NCBI RefSeq assembly: GCF_036417845.1
Contig: NC_089980.1
Location: forward strand, 43,708,501-43,772,500
Origin: Apteryx mantelli
Lineage: Eukaryota > Chordata > Aves > Apterygiformes > Apterygidae
Direction of reading: 5' to 3'
Length of the DNA: 64,000 bases
Of this stretch, positions 13,370-25,081 are shown piece after piece. Both the position numbers and the translations under genes were made by a program. The notes beneath the pieces are model-generated. The model had not been told where the DNA came from. It saw only the letters and a list, made by a program, of their open reading frames with translations, and searched no databases. Within the stretch, counting starts at the first letter, position 1. Every line of letters starts with the position of its first letter.

Positions 13370-16221
13370 AATGAAACACCAGGAAGGACCAACCAGAGCT
13401 TCATTAAGGGAGAAGTGCTTCAAAGTGACTCTTGCTAATGGCAGCAAATTAGAGATTCAATAATGCCACTTCGCTCCGCGTTTCTGGGGCCTGCCTGCCG
13501 ACCTTCACCTGCCCTGCGGGCCCTCTGGAAACTGCAGCAGAGCTGTGTTCCCCAACAAAGCTTCCAGAGGGGAATCCTTCGCCTGCAGAGAGGAAACTTT
13601 CCTGGAAAGGTGCTCCTTCCAGACCCGCCACTGCCATGGCTGTGGCCTGCGGAGGGTGGTGCAGAGCCCAGTGGGAGCATGGGGCGAGGGGCGACTGGAG
13701 CCTGAGAGCTGTTCTCAGAGGACATTGCATGTATTCCTGCTGGCTTCAAACAGAGGAGCTTCGAGAAATAAACAGAGGCAATAGGTAAAACACTGTGGGG
13801 AGGATAAAATAACAGAAAATTGCCTTATTCAGTCTAGAGGCAAATCTTGACTGAGCACAGTCTGTGTGCTCCACAGCTGTGAAATAGTCTCCCAAGGAAA
13901 GGGCTGGAAGATCCTTTGCGCTCATTTTAAAATAGGCAGGACAGAGCCTCAGTCTATATGTGCACCACTTTCTTAATAAGGTTAATATGTTTCAGGATCA
14001 GGTGGTCTGTGGTACTGCTCCCTCTTCAAAAGTGAAACTCGTATCAATCCTCCAGCAATAGTGCTTTCTATTAAATAGAGATTAATGCTGAAATATTTTG
14101 TCTATTCAGAAGCTTTTATAACTGGCTGAATACCAGTCCAACTGCTGCTCTGATGCCAGTATATCTCTTCTGTATGCATTACTGCAATGGTGTTCAATTT
14201 GGGCCCTGCAGATTCCTGGAGGCCCATAGACTGCTCCTACAGGTGTCACGGTTCGTTGTGATCTCTCAGATTACAGAATAGCATACTGTGTGAAACAAAC
14301 TTTATTTTTATGAGCTCATTAAGGAAAAAAAAAACAAGTGAACAAGCAAACAAGAGGTTAATCCCATTGCTGTAAAGTAGCTTAAACTGTTTATTCTCTA
14401 GTTACTTAATTCACTAGTTTGCTAATTTGTTAACTTGATAATTTGTTTATATTTTGTGTGCTTATGAGCAAAATAGTTCCCTAACTGTCGGTGAGAGTGC
14501 TCGTCCTTCCTCCTCCGTCATGATGCCAGCATCCCCTGAATTGCACTGGGAAGCATGAGAGCCTCAGCAGTGCGGCTGCTGGTGGATCCGCTTCCAAGAC
14601 TGTTTGGGTGAGCTGACATATTTGCGCCTTCCAGCTCGGAAAGTTTGGTCTACACCATCCCAACTGGTCGTTTCAGTCACTGGGCAAGGATTTACTTAAT
14701 TCCAAAGAGTTTTGGTCTTACCAAGTGTTAACAAGCAGTTACTTATAACACTGGAAGGGTAGCAGACTTCATTTTTTTCTGTCCTTCAGTGTCCAGCGTG
14801 TGTGTTGCTCTTGCTTTCACCTAACGGCACTGCTCTGGCATACATCAGGCCTTAGCATGAGCTGTGTGTTAGGCCCAAAGTCTGAGCAGGAATGAAGTGA
14901 ACAGTCACAACAGAGCTTGCAAAAGGTAGCAGAGAAATGCCGGTGATATCAGTTGTCTTCTTACATTTATTCTACAGGAAATATGTATCACCTTCACTGG
15001 GACTTCTGTAAGGGTCTCACAAACTGAAAATATGGGAGCATCCATTTGCATAGATGCTTCGTCTCATCTTCAAGGCTTTTCTTCTAATTGTAGCTGTTAG
15101 ACGCAATAACAGGAGATATCGGGGAAGAGGATGGGTCAGAAAGGTTCTTTCAGTGTCATTTGAGAATTAGGTTTGGTTTCTTTGGTAACCACAGTTTCAC
15201 TGGTTTTCAATTTTGTATCTCCTAAAGCACCAATACAGCCCTGGAAGGGTACCTGGGCTCCAGCTCTCCATGCCTGATCTCCACATTGCATTTTCCCAAG
15301 TTCCCATGGAGGGATGGGGGGTACCGCTTTGGGCAGGATTTGGAGGGAAAGGGTATGCACTTGTATCGCTTGCAGCAAATGGCAGAAAATAGAGTTGCTC
15401 AGATACCACTGAAAGTAGAACATGGTCTACAAAACTTTGTGAAGGATGCTATTGCACAAGCAGGGGAGAAGTTTAAGCTTGGCAGTGAGACACTAGAACG
15501 AGAGGCTGAAATAAAAACCAACTGCAAAGTGAGTGAGAGATTTGCAGGCATTTTGCACCACAATAAATTATAACCTGCGAGTGGTCAGTGCATGCCAGTC
15601 CATGGAGATGCAGCACAGTCTCAAAGTTGGACAACACATTTGGATTTTTTTGCCATTAATAGTGATGTGGGGTCTTGACATTCTCTTCCGAGGAATTTGA
15701 ATTTTAAGTGGCTTAAGTTTTTCTGTTAGCCAGGAGTTTCAAAAAAAGGAAAAAGAATAGAAAAGCCTTAGATGTTAATTGCTATTTATTCAAAACGTAA
15801 TAACTGCAGAGCCTGAAATTCATACTAGATTCAGAAATGAGATCATGCTTCATAATAATTACTATTTCTTACTGTTAGTTCCCTAATGTTTTTTATTTTA
15901 AAAATCATCAAAAATTCCTTTCTAGTGCCACTGACACCCGCTCAGCCACCTACTCACTCACATCCCACATGCACACACGTGATTTGCCGTTAAATGTTAC
16001 TGAACATTTAAAATTTCTTCCCTCTTGGTAATTTTCAATTATTAATTATTTGAAATGTTTTCATTTTTTAGTACAAAAAGAAATTCTGCCTGACACCCAC
16101 CACTAAACTCTCCCTTTTTTGACAGTTATGCACGACATAGCACAGAACTGCAGAGGACACATCCAGCATGCGGATTTATTAGGGGTAGATTTGGAAAGCT
16201 AAACCGACCATTGCACTGAGG
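13370..16221. other. Gene-free stretch
   Basis: No supported gene. A small GC-rich patch at 13.48-13.70 kb carries overlapping open frames on both strands without CpG-island character. AT-rich sequence at 14.38-14.46 kb contains forkhead-like and TAAT-like words. An ORF of 95 codons at 15286-15573 has a protein-like C-terminal half but no homology I can recognise. Confidence 0.5.
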
Positions 16222-16722
16222 AAAGTGATTATTCCCCTCTGTTTGGCGCTCTGGTGCCTGATGTCCAGTTTTGGATTTCCCAGTACAAAAAAGTGACTGG
16301 CAAACTGGAGAAAGTCCAGTGCAGGGCCACCAAGGTAGTTGGGGGCTGAAGTACATGGTGAGGAAGGACAGGCTGAGGGAACTGGGTTTGTTTAGTCTTC
16401 AGAAGAGAAGGAAAAGGGGAGGTCTAGTTGCTGCTTTCCACTACCTAAAAGAGTTGATAATGAAGATCCTCTTCCCAGAGGTGACAGGACAAGAGATCAC
16501 AAGTTGCAGCATAAGTAGTTGCAATTTTGGACGTAAGGAAAAAACTTTTCTCTATGAAGGTGGTCATAAGAGAGGTGCCCAGAGAAACTGTGGGATCTCT
16601 GTCCTTGAAGATATTCATCATTCACCTGGACAAGGCCCTGAGCAACCTAATCCAGCTTGGAAGTTAGTCCTGCTTTGAGCAGGAGTTGGGAGGTCTTTTC
16701 CAACCTGGATTATTCAGTAATT
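16222..16722 (+). mobile_element. CR1 LINE, truncated 3' end (non-LTR retrotransposon)
   Basis: The segment follows the characteristic bird CR1 3' region in order: a GATTATTCCCC..CTG start, GTCCAGTTTTGG, CCCAGTACAA, GAGAAAGTCCAGTGCAGGGCCACCAAGGT, CTCTTCCCAGAGGTGACAGGAC, GAAACTGTGGGATCTCTGTCC, GGACAAGGCCCTGAGCAACC, then GAGCAGGAGTTGGGAGGTCTTTTCCAACCTGGATTATTCAGTAATTCT. Only about 0.5 kb of a 4.5 kb element is present, the usual 5' truncation. Frames are broken, so it is not mobile. It lies in + orientation, and is the youngest-looking element in the window. Confidence 0.9.
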
Positions 16723-19700
16723 CTTTATTTGGGCTCCTCTCTCCTCCTGAAGCTAGCAGTATCCAGTGTTGTACTCATGGTCACAAGGAAACTGCTGAGT
16801 GAAGATGCCTTTCTGAAATGTCAGTCTGTCTTCCTCCTGAGATGCAGGGCTAGGAGGATGTGGAATATCATCCTGGATGAATATGTTGAAATAGAGATGT
16901 GGAAAAACACCTTAAAAATACCTCACAAAGTGAGAACTTTCTTCATACACACATTAGATTTTTGCAGAAAATAGCAAAGGGTATTATAATCTAGAAAGGT
17001 TCTGAAGGGAATATGGTAGGCCAGCTCCTTCCTCCAGGTGTCAGAAAACTAACAGCTCCCCCAGTTAATGTTACTGGTCCCAGAGTGAGATTTTGTCTGG
17101 ATTCATCCTTTGCCAGTGGGGCTTATTGTCACCCAAATACACTCACAGACCCTCAGATACAGGGATGCAGCCTGTTGGTAGCAGCTTTCCTGTCTCCCTC
17201 TGGTTACTTGCAGTTAGCACCAGACTAAGAAGAAAACCCACCAAGCTTGTGCTTAGAGAGAGGAGAGGACTGTAGACATGCTACATGTATCCCATTCCCT
17301 ACTGGATATTTGAGTCTCATTCTGTGCACAGATATTAGCAAAATAAGCTGCCCAGCAGGAGCATGGCTTGCTAATTTTGGTTTGTAATTGCAACTGATAA
17401 TTAAATGGGGAAAAAGAGGCTAAAAATCAGACTTTTGTAATCCCTCCCTTTCTTCACACACACAGACAAAACAGACCCACCTGCACACATCCAGGGTGCT
17501 GTCTCCTGTTTCTTGCACAGGAAAACACCCCCTCTCTTCCTCTCTTTCTCCCTCTCTGACCAGTCCAACCCACAGGCAATTTTTCTGTCCCTGCCCACTG
17601 GGTCCTGAGTGCCCCTTGACCCAACCTGGTCACCAGTATTCATCCTGCTGACACTGGACTGTGCTGGGAATTCCTGCATGGACCCTGGGATCCAAAAGTC
17701 TTGGGGAGTGAGGAAGGCAGGGCAATTGCCTGGGGAATGCAGAGAGTTTTGCAGGAGAGCTACGGTCAGTGTACCTGCTCTCTAAAATGCTGAATAATTT
17801 TTTGTGAGCCCCACAGAAGAAGGGGCATGTGGACCATGTTGTAACCCCAACCATCCCAATAAGCCTAGTTTGTTATATTTCATTTCAAACAAAGTATTAC
17901 TGCGTTACCGACCTGTAATCTCTGCATGATCCTGCCAGTGGAGTCAAAGGGAGTAAGAATAGGAACTATGGTAATAGCTATTTCTTAAGCAGAATACATG
18001 ATTTTGACAGGCATCCCTGGGGTTATGGATATGGCTGTCTGCATAAAGGGCTCCTGGCTTCCCAGGCACAGTTGCACACTCACTGTCCCATCAGCGGGAG
18101 AGGGGGATCTCCTCTCACCTGTTGGAGGCACATTTTGCATCTGCCCTCTATGCACTTCTCCCTTCTGAAAGGCATTGTAGAAACATTAGGGATTATTAGA
18201 GAGGATGAAGCTGTATGACTGAGTGTTAAATATTTATTCCCTTGTATTCTTCATTTGGATTATTTGAAAATCCTTTCCTTAATTGTCTTGTTCCACTTCC
18301 AAAGTACAGCTGTGCTGTTGGCTGCAGCTCCCCCTCTTCATTATTATTCTTACTTATCTCTTCCGTAGAGCAAAGCCCTGGTCAGGACTGGGGCTGCACA
18401 GGGGATGCCGTAGATACAAATAAGAAGACACGTTCCTTTCGCTGCCGCAAATTCACAGGCTGTAAAAACAAACAGATGGGGCAGGGCAAAGGGGGTCACA
18501 ACATACAGTCAAAGCGATCAGGGTTACTGTTGACTGCCGCATGGGCAGCATAATTATGTGCTCTTTTTGTTTTATTCCTAGAGATACATTTCACTTGCCC
18601 ATCATTTGGAGGGTTCATCTGTGTCACTCAGAAGTGGAAAAGGATGGGGACAGACACCTGGTGGGAGAAGGGCAGAGAGAAGAGGTGGCTGGAGGAGGCA
18701 GCAATAGTAAGGATGGAGTGAGCAACAACCAAGTGCTTTGGCGGCCACTGCTAGCAGAGCCAGGAGGGAGAAATAAAGCCATGTTCAAGCAGCTGGGCAG
18801 AGTAAGCAAGCCAAGGGTGTTGCTACCCATGCAAAAGGCCAGGGAAGGCTGCCGGGGTCACTCTCTCTTGTTCTGATTGACTAAAAGGCCCTGGAGCCTC
18901 CAGTTTGTGGTTCAAAGTTGCTGTTGACCAGAAAAGAGCAGGGATGTGTACGGTTTTTTAGGGCAAACATGCACACACTGTCCTTGACTCCCAGCCTGAC
19001 AGTGCCCTGTGAGGAGAGGCAGGGGAAGAACTGTGCTCTCAAGACGAGGGCTGCCTCCGACTGCCATTTCATGTGCAGGAGCTCCAGGGTTAACAGGCAT
19101 GCGCACGTGCGCGGGGCCGCAGCAGTCAGCAGGAGATGAAGCAGAAGGAAGTACGAAAGCACTTAGAGTGCTGGAGGAATAAATGGGGGATTAACTCAGG
19201 TGAAAGTCCGAATGAAGAAGAAAGGATGTGGGGAAATGCCAGGTGAGGGGTAAATGGGAGGGCCATATTCCCTTACTCATCCCCCTAGTTGAGAAAGGCT
19301 GGAAAGGGCTGTGGGAGGGAAAATGGAGGTCTTAGTGAGAGTGGGGAATATGGAAGAGCTGAAGAGGAAGAAGCTTACTGTGATAATAAAGAGGAAAATG
19401 ATGGATGAAAAATAAAACCCTAGAGAGGGATGAAACAAGTTCTTTAACTAATCAGCTTGTCCAGCTGAGCAGTAGGGTTAATCCGGCTATGGCAAAGTGA
19501 AAAGACTAAACATATGGCAGTGCCAGCTTGGCTGGGGAAACACCATCTAGCCCCACTCTGACAGTGGTGAAGGCAGGTCTTCACCTGGGCTCAGGCAGAG
19601 CTGTAAATGGCTCAAAAGCCCAGAAGTTCAGGTGCTTCCTCTGCTATCCATCTGCTGAAATATGTGACTACACGCTCCCTAATGTGGCTATTACACAGGG

Positions 19701-20552
19701 AACATCAGGAGCAGCAGGAAGAGCAGCCCTTTCCTTCAGAGCTCGGAGAAGTCACCTGAAAAAGGACAGTCCTCTTCTGGGCTCATTCATAGCTAGTCTG
19801 CTGTTAGGAGCTGTCCTTGAACAAAACAGAAGTGATGCCTTGTAAAATCTGCCTCAGATATTACAGGGTAAATGCTGAGTTTGCCCAAGGTAGCTGGGCA
19901 GGGCAGCTGGCAGAGATGTTGAACTCTCTGTGGTAGTAGGACATAATCCCAGGAGGGCTGTGTGTGTGCTGAGCTATTTCCCCAGCTGCTCCTATTGACA
20001 TGGCACGTGCTGAGGGGTCAGGGGGACCCCGCTCAGATAACACCCAGCTCATCTCAATTTGTGGGTGGCTGTGGACCCTGCATTACTGCCCCTAAGACAT
20101 GACCAGGCAGCCTGGAAGAAGGAAATATGGCTTAGAGTAGTCCACAATAGATTTAATAATTAACAGACAAATGATAATTGGTCTGTGTTGGTTATTATCT
20201 TTTATTGAGTTGCCCCTCAGTTCCCAGAGTGCCTTCAATCCAAGCAGGTCCCATTCCCCCACTCAATGGTTATACTAGTCCAGGTAGACTGAGCCACACA
20301 GGGAGCTGGTTGGGCACTTTCACCAAGCAGGTTGAAAACCTCTGATGGAGATGTGGAAAGGAGCTATTTCCCATGACAGAAGGGAAAAGGGAAAGAACAC
20401 TTCCTTCAGAGGGTCAGTTGCCAAAGAACAGATGTGACAAGCAGTAGATGTACTATGTCTCTGGCTCTGTGATACCTGCAAGGACAGAAAACCTCTGGCA
20501 GGGAATGGGGGCAGGAATGCTTATCATTTTTCTGTGTTTTTTTTCCCCCCAG
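16723..20552. other. Gene-free stretch
   Basis: No supported gene. Contains a purine-rich + strand segment from about 19130 to 19440 and a small CpG-bearing spot at 19097-19115 (listed separately). Open frames are short and unrecognised. Confidence 0.55.
19097..19112. promoter_or_regulatory. E-box / NRF1-like motif pair (GGCATGCGCACGTGCGC)
   Basis: A perfect 12-base palindrome GCGCACGTGCGC (19101-19112) contains a CACGTG E-box and overlaps GGCATGCGCA, close to the NRF1 consensus. It holds several CpGs in a region where CpG is otherwise rare. Function is inferred only. Confidence 0.3.
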
Positions 20553-20646
20553 ACAATTGTCAACTATGCTGAGAAGGCAACATTTACAACCCCGGTTTGC
20601 AATATGGGACTACATCGAGATCCCCAACTGTACCTCTCACTGAAGG
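20553..20646 (+). other. Weak candidate exon
   Basis: A long T/C tract ends in CCCCCCAG at 20552, a good acceptor, followed by 94 bases open in one frame (TIVNYAEKATFTTPVCNM..., 31 codons) and then G|GTAAGA at 20647, a good donor. The peptide has no recognised similarity. One exon alone in a gene desert could belong to a long non-coding RNA, to an unknown gene, or be coincidence. Confidence 0.2.
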
Positions 20647-21611
20647 GTAAGATGTAGGAGATGTAATTTCTTATCCTACCATATGTTTTTGCACTTGCTG
20701 CAGGAGATGTGTCTGAGAATGAGAAGACTGATTCTGCTTTCACCCCCACTGGAATACATCCATCAGTCCTCAGCAAGACCACTGCCCATTTAAACCAGCA
20801 CAGCTGAGGGCAGAGGTAACCCTGGAGTACATGGAGTTGTGGCTAGACTATGGTAGACAGTGTAACATAATGATGGAGAGGAAACATAGCCTGCACAGCT
20901 TGAAAGGAAGCTCTGGATCTCAGTAACCAAAGGCAGCACCAACCTCTGTGGCTGGGGATGGGGCCCCATGGGGGACTTTTAACACACAAGTCACTCACCA
21001 GTGGATAATTTTCTAATAATGAAGTCAACAGCTGTGCGCTAGAAGTGTTTCTGAACACAATGGCATGCTTCTGCAGTTCCAGTCCAGGGGGATGCAGCGG
21101 TGAATTAGGATAAGAACCTCAGCAGGAGTTCATGCTCGGGGAGGCAGACCATGAGAGAGGCTGCTCCTCTTATTGCTACTATTACTGCTTCTTGGAGGTC
21201 ATCAGACCTTTCCCAGCATGTTGTCCAGTCAGAAGATGCCAGACTTCTGAGGAGGTCCCCACACACAGCTGGCACCAGTCTGGTGGGTTAGGTCCAACAC
21301 CAGGCCCTAGCCCATCCCTGGCGTGGTGGGTGGAAGGGGTGGGGAGGAGAAGTGAACAAATCACACTGTACTTTGACCACCCCCAGAAGGCAGATAATCC
21401 CTTGGGGACTACCTAAATTTGTGATTTGGTGAAACCCCAGGGTTTCTGTTCTCTACCCCAGAACCATACCCAATGAAAAATTGTCCAGAGAATTAATCTG
21501 ATTTAACGACTTTCTAAATTGTCAGAGCAGCGCTCTGGCACATTGGCAAATCTGGGTCAATATATTATCTGTCTTTCCTCCAAATGTTCTGCAAAGATAT
21601 GTAAGCAATGC

Positions 21612-21735
21612 CATCCTCTCCTTACCAAGGGAAAAATAAAGGACACAGACTATGTGTTTTCACCTGAGATCAGTCAGTAGGTTGATGGCAGGGCTAGGAA
21701 ACAAACTTTGCAGTGCTGCTACCACTTCAGAGTCC
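21612..21735 (-). mobile_element. MIR-type (CORE-SINE) relic
   Basis: Read on the + strand the segment follows the reverse complement of a MIR: GGGAAAAATAAAGGACACAGAC ... GATCAGTCAGTAGGTTGATGGCAGGGCTAGGAAACAAACT corresponds to the family's GGGGAAACTGAGGCACAGAG ... GTCACACAGCAGGTCAGTGGCAGAGCTGGGA. Heavily diverged. Edges are approximate. Confidence 0.55.
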
Positions 21736-22687
21736 ATATGACGTTGTCCTTGCACCACTTATTTAATTAGGAGTGACAGACAGCAGGTAGGAGGGAGTGA
21801 ACCAGAGATGAGAGCCACAGGGATTTAAAAGAAAGAGCTCTCTGTCTTTATGTTTGGTCTTCAAGATTTTTGTAGCGGTGAAGAACACTTCTAAGGCAAA
21901 AATGCTCAGGTGACACTGGCTTGGCTGCACAGTAGTGGATCTCTGCACTTCTGGTTGAAAGCCTCGTTATTTATATAAAGTTCCAGAAAGAGCTTGTGTA
22001 AACCTGTAGCCCTGTGATACAGTATTGCCATCGCTAGCAGCAGGCCACAGGCTTCGTACTGAGTATGCAAGGCCTCAGGGCTGAGCTTTGTCAGGCTTCC
22101 TCTCTGAACTTTTCTTGACTGTCTGCAGCTTTGTTTTATTTGATTTAGCTGTAACAACAATTTTGCTAATTGACCAGGTGGCTATGGCTAATTTGTTTTG
22201 CTTTTGTTTATCTTTATAGGGTACAACTGTATTTCTGAGTCTAACATAATGATGTCGTATAAAGAAATAGGGGCCTGGTTTGATAACAGACCTTGAGAAG
22301 TGGGGACACAGGATGTGGATTAGAAGAGTGCAGGCATGGGATGATAAGAGATGGGTCACAGGCTTGGCACTGGAGGCTGAACAGCTATAAACAACTCACC
22401 AAGGGTCAGTTAAAGAAATGCAGACCTGGAGCTGGACTAAAACTGTTTTCATGGGCAATGAAAAGAACAAAGAACAAGTATCTAACATATGTAAAATGCA
22501 CCATATATAGTAATTTTGGGTGTAATGTGGAGTTGCAGATCAATGAAGAAAGAGTAAGGTGTAAAAGAGTGCTAGCAAATATAAAAAATGACCCCAGATG
22601 GACCCTAGAGTGAGGAAGAGGAAACTATCAACATTAACATCATATTTCTCCCAGTGAAGGACTCCAGATGCTGATGACTCGCCATAA

Positions 22688-22704
22688 CCCCCCCCCCCCC
22701 CCCC
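22688..22704. repeat. C17 homopolymer
   Basis: Seventeen consecutive C bases on the + strand. Long G/C homopolymers are uncommon and prone to length error in sequencing. Confidence 0.95.
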
Positions 22705-24377
22705 ACCAGAGTGAAACTACCAACCTCAGGACCCAAAGGAGCTGTGGAAGGGTCAGCATAACACCAGGAAAAGGGATAGAAACTAAGAAGTGTGTGTAAA
22801 ATCATTTTAACTGTATTATTACTATTACTGAGACTTCTTCTGTATAGAAGTATTCTTTCTTTTTCTGTTATAGTTAGATCTGGAATATTATGATTCTTGG
22901 ATTAGACTATTAAAATTTCATTTATGCTAACAATAAATTCTTGGCTTTATATATAAGTAAGTATATGTAAAGTGTGTTTCTTCTTTGTTCATAAACAAGA
23001 TTTTGGACATAACACTTGATAACAACTTCCTGCAGATGGAAGATTATTCTGAAATTTAAATATAGTCCTTTTCCTACAAACTAACAGCTAATGCATTTAG
23101 CCCATAGGAAAATCCAGAGAGGTGTCATATCACTAAAAGAAGAATACTGGGAAGAGGGAAAAGGTTTAACAAGGTAAACCTTAACTGTTCTTTTTTTCCC
23201 AAGACAGCTGAATAGAAAGACTATTTCAGAAAGTGACCCCCACACACACTTTTGCTGAACAAACATGGTTATATCGAGGTGAAGTGGAGCAAAAATTATC
23301 TGCATAAGAGCTTAAATGGAATAGTCCTCAGCTTCATGCAAATTGAAACATATGTCATTTAGCTGAAATAAATTCCCTAATACTCCTTAGTTATTTTGAC
23401 ACTTAAATCCTCTATTCACGTGTTTCTGAGAGTCTATCTATTTGGTGCTGGGATGAGTCCAAGTGCATTTGAGCAAGATCTGCCAGGCTCTGCAATAGGA
23501 TTTCCAGGGAAGAGTGACCTATAAAAAACTTGTTCCATTGCACCTTATGGTCTACCTGAGTGAGCGGGTATTTTTGAACAAAGCAGGCAGAACTACAAAC
23601 ACATTCAACCATCAGTGATTCACTTCAGATTGCTCTTCGAACTGACCAAAGCAGCAGGACATCCTAACTACCTTGTCAGAGCCTACTCCATAACCCTAAC
23701 AGCTCTCAGTAGGGCTGCAAACCTGTGTGGTCCATGGAGTCTCGTGGGATTTCAGCCCTGTGTAAGCTGGCAACAGTGAGGGCAGGGACTCTGAGCTGAC
23801 ACATTTTTGCTTCCAAATACTCTCCTCCATGAGCTGACCACTGAGGAGACGAGGGGTCGGAGGGTCGCTAGCTCTGTTTGTCGTCCATCCGCTACTCCAG
23901 CTCTTGCTCTTCTTCTTCTATTCCTCACTCCTTCTCTGGTACTGCCAGTGATGCTGAGACACTGTGTAGTGGGGCTGCAGCACTGCCTGTGCATGAGAGA
24001 AGGCCTAGAGACTGTTGCACATCTTGCTCTACGGTTCCCTGCTCACCCCTGAAAGCAGTGAGCCAGATGGCCAGTCCCTTCCTGCCTTGTACACAGCCAC
24101 TGGAGCATTAAGACAGTGCATCCTCTCACTTTCACTGCGTATTTAAGCAGGGAAAAGGCAGGAAACATAAGGTCTGAGCTGATGGGAGAAACTCCTTCAA
24201 ATACTAGTGGAAATGGGCAATAGTTGTGCACAGAGTGTGCATGCAAGTGCTACACCATGAGGTGGGGAGCAGGGGGATCCCAGCTGATAAAATCTGAGCT
24301 CACTCAGCAGGAGAGCTGTTCTAGCTCATCCTTTTGAAGAGTGTGATGAAAAGCTGAGTTGTCTGGTGTTTAGGCCA

Positions 24378-24450
24378 GACAGGCAGCAGTCGAGAGACCT
24401 GGGCTCTGTCTGCAGCCCTGCCACTGACTAGCTGAGTGTTTCTGTGTATA
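24378..24450 (+). mobile_element. MIR-type (CORE-SINE) relic
   Basis: AGTCGAGAGACCTGGGCTCTGTCTGCAGCCCTGCCACTGACTAGCTGAGTG follows the MIR 5' half (AGTCAGACAGACCTGGGTTC...CTCTGCCACTTACTAGCTGTGTG) in order. + orientation, fragmentary. Confidence 0.6.
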
Positions 24451-25060
24451 GCTGTTCAAGAGCATCTGCCAATCACCTGGCCGCTTGATTTTTTGGATTA
24501 GCTGTGTGGGACCCCAATGCTCCCTAGGTGTCCTTGTTTTGGCACTGAATAGCCTCACTAGCAGAAACTGTACTTTTAAAAGAAGCTTTTCTCCTTATGC
24601 TACCACACACCACTTGTCAGCCAATGTGAGAGGGAATAGCATTTGTCAGCACACAGCGCCTTCCTGGCAGCCAGTGTGTAAGCGTGTGCGTGCCTTTGTG
24701 TGTGTGTGTATATGTCTGGGAAGTGCTGCTAGGTGGTAGCTTATGCTTTTCAGAAAGGAAGCCGTCTCCTTAAATCTCTAGGTAAATAAAGACCCTAATG
24801 TTTGTTATCTGACTTCACAGCCTTTCAGTTTCATTAAGTTAATAGCTTCCATCAAGGGGCCCGCCTGGATGCTTGCAGTTGATTTAAAACCTGTGAATTC
24901 ATCAATCTTAAATTATATTTGAAGCAAAGTCAGTGTACCGCACCCTAGGGACACATGGAAACCCTAATACTCTGTGCAGGACTTTGATGCCAGCATTACA
25001 GAAACCGCACAACCATGGCCCTTTGTGCAATTCTTTTCTGGGCTCATTCAGCTGAGGACA

Positions 25061-25081
25061 CCCCCCCCCCCCCCCCCCCCC
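25061..25081. repeat. C21 homopolymer
   Basis: Twenty-one consecutive C bases, the longest G/C homopolymer in the window. Confidence 0.95.
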
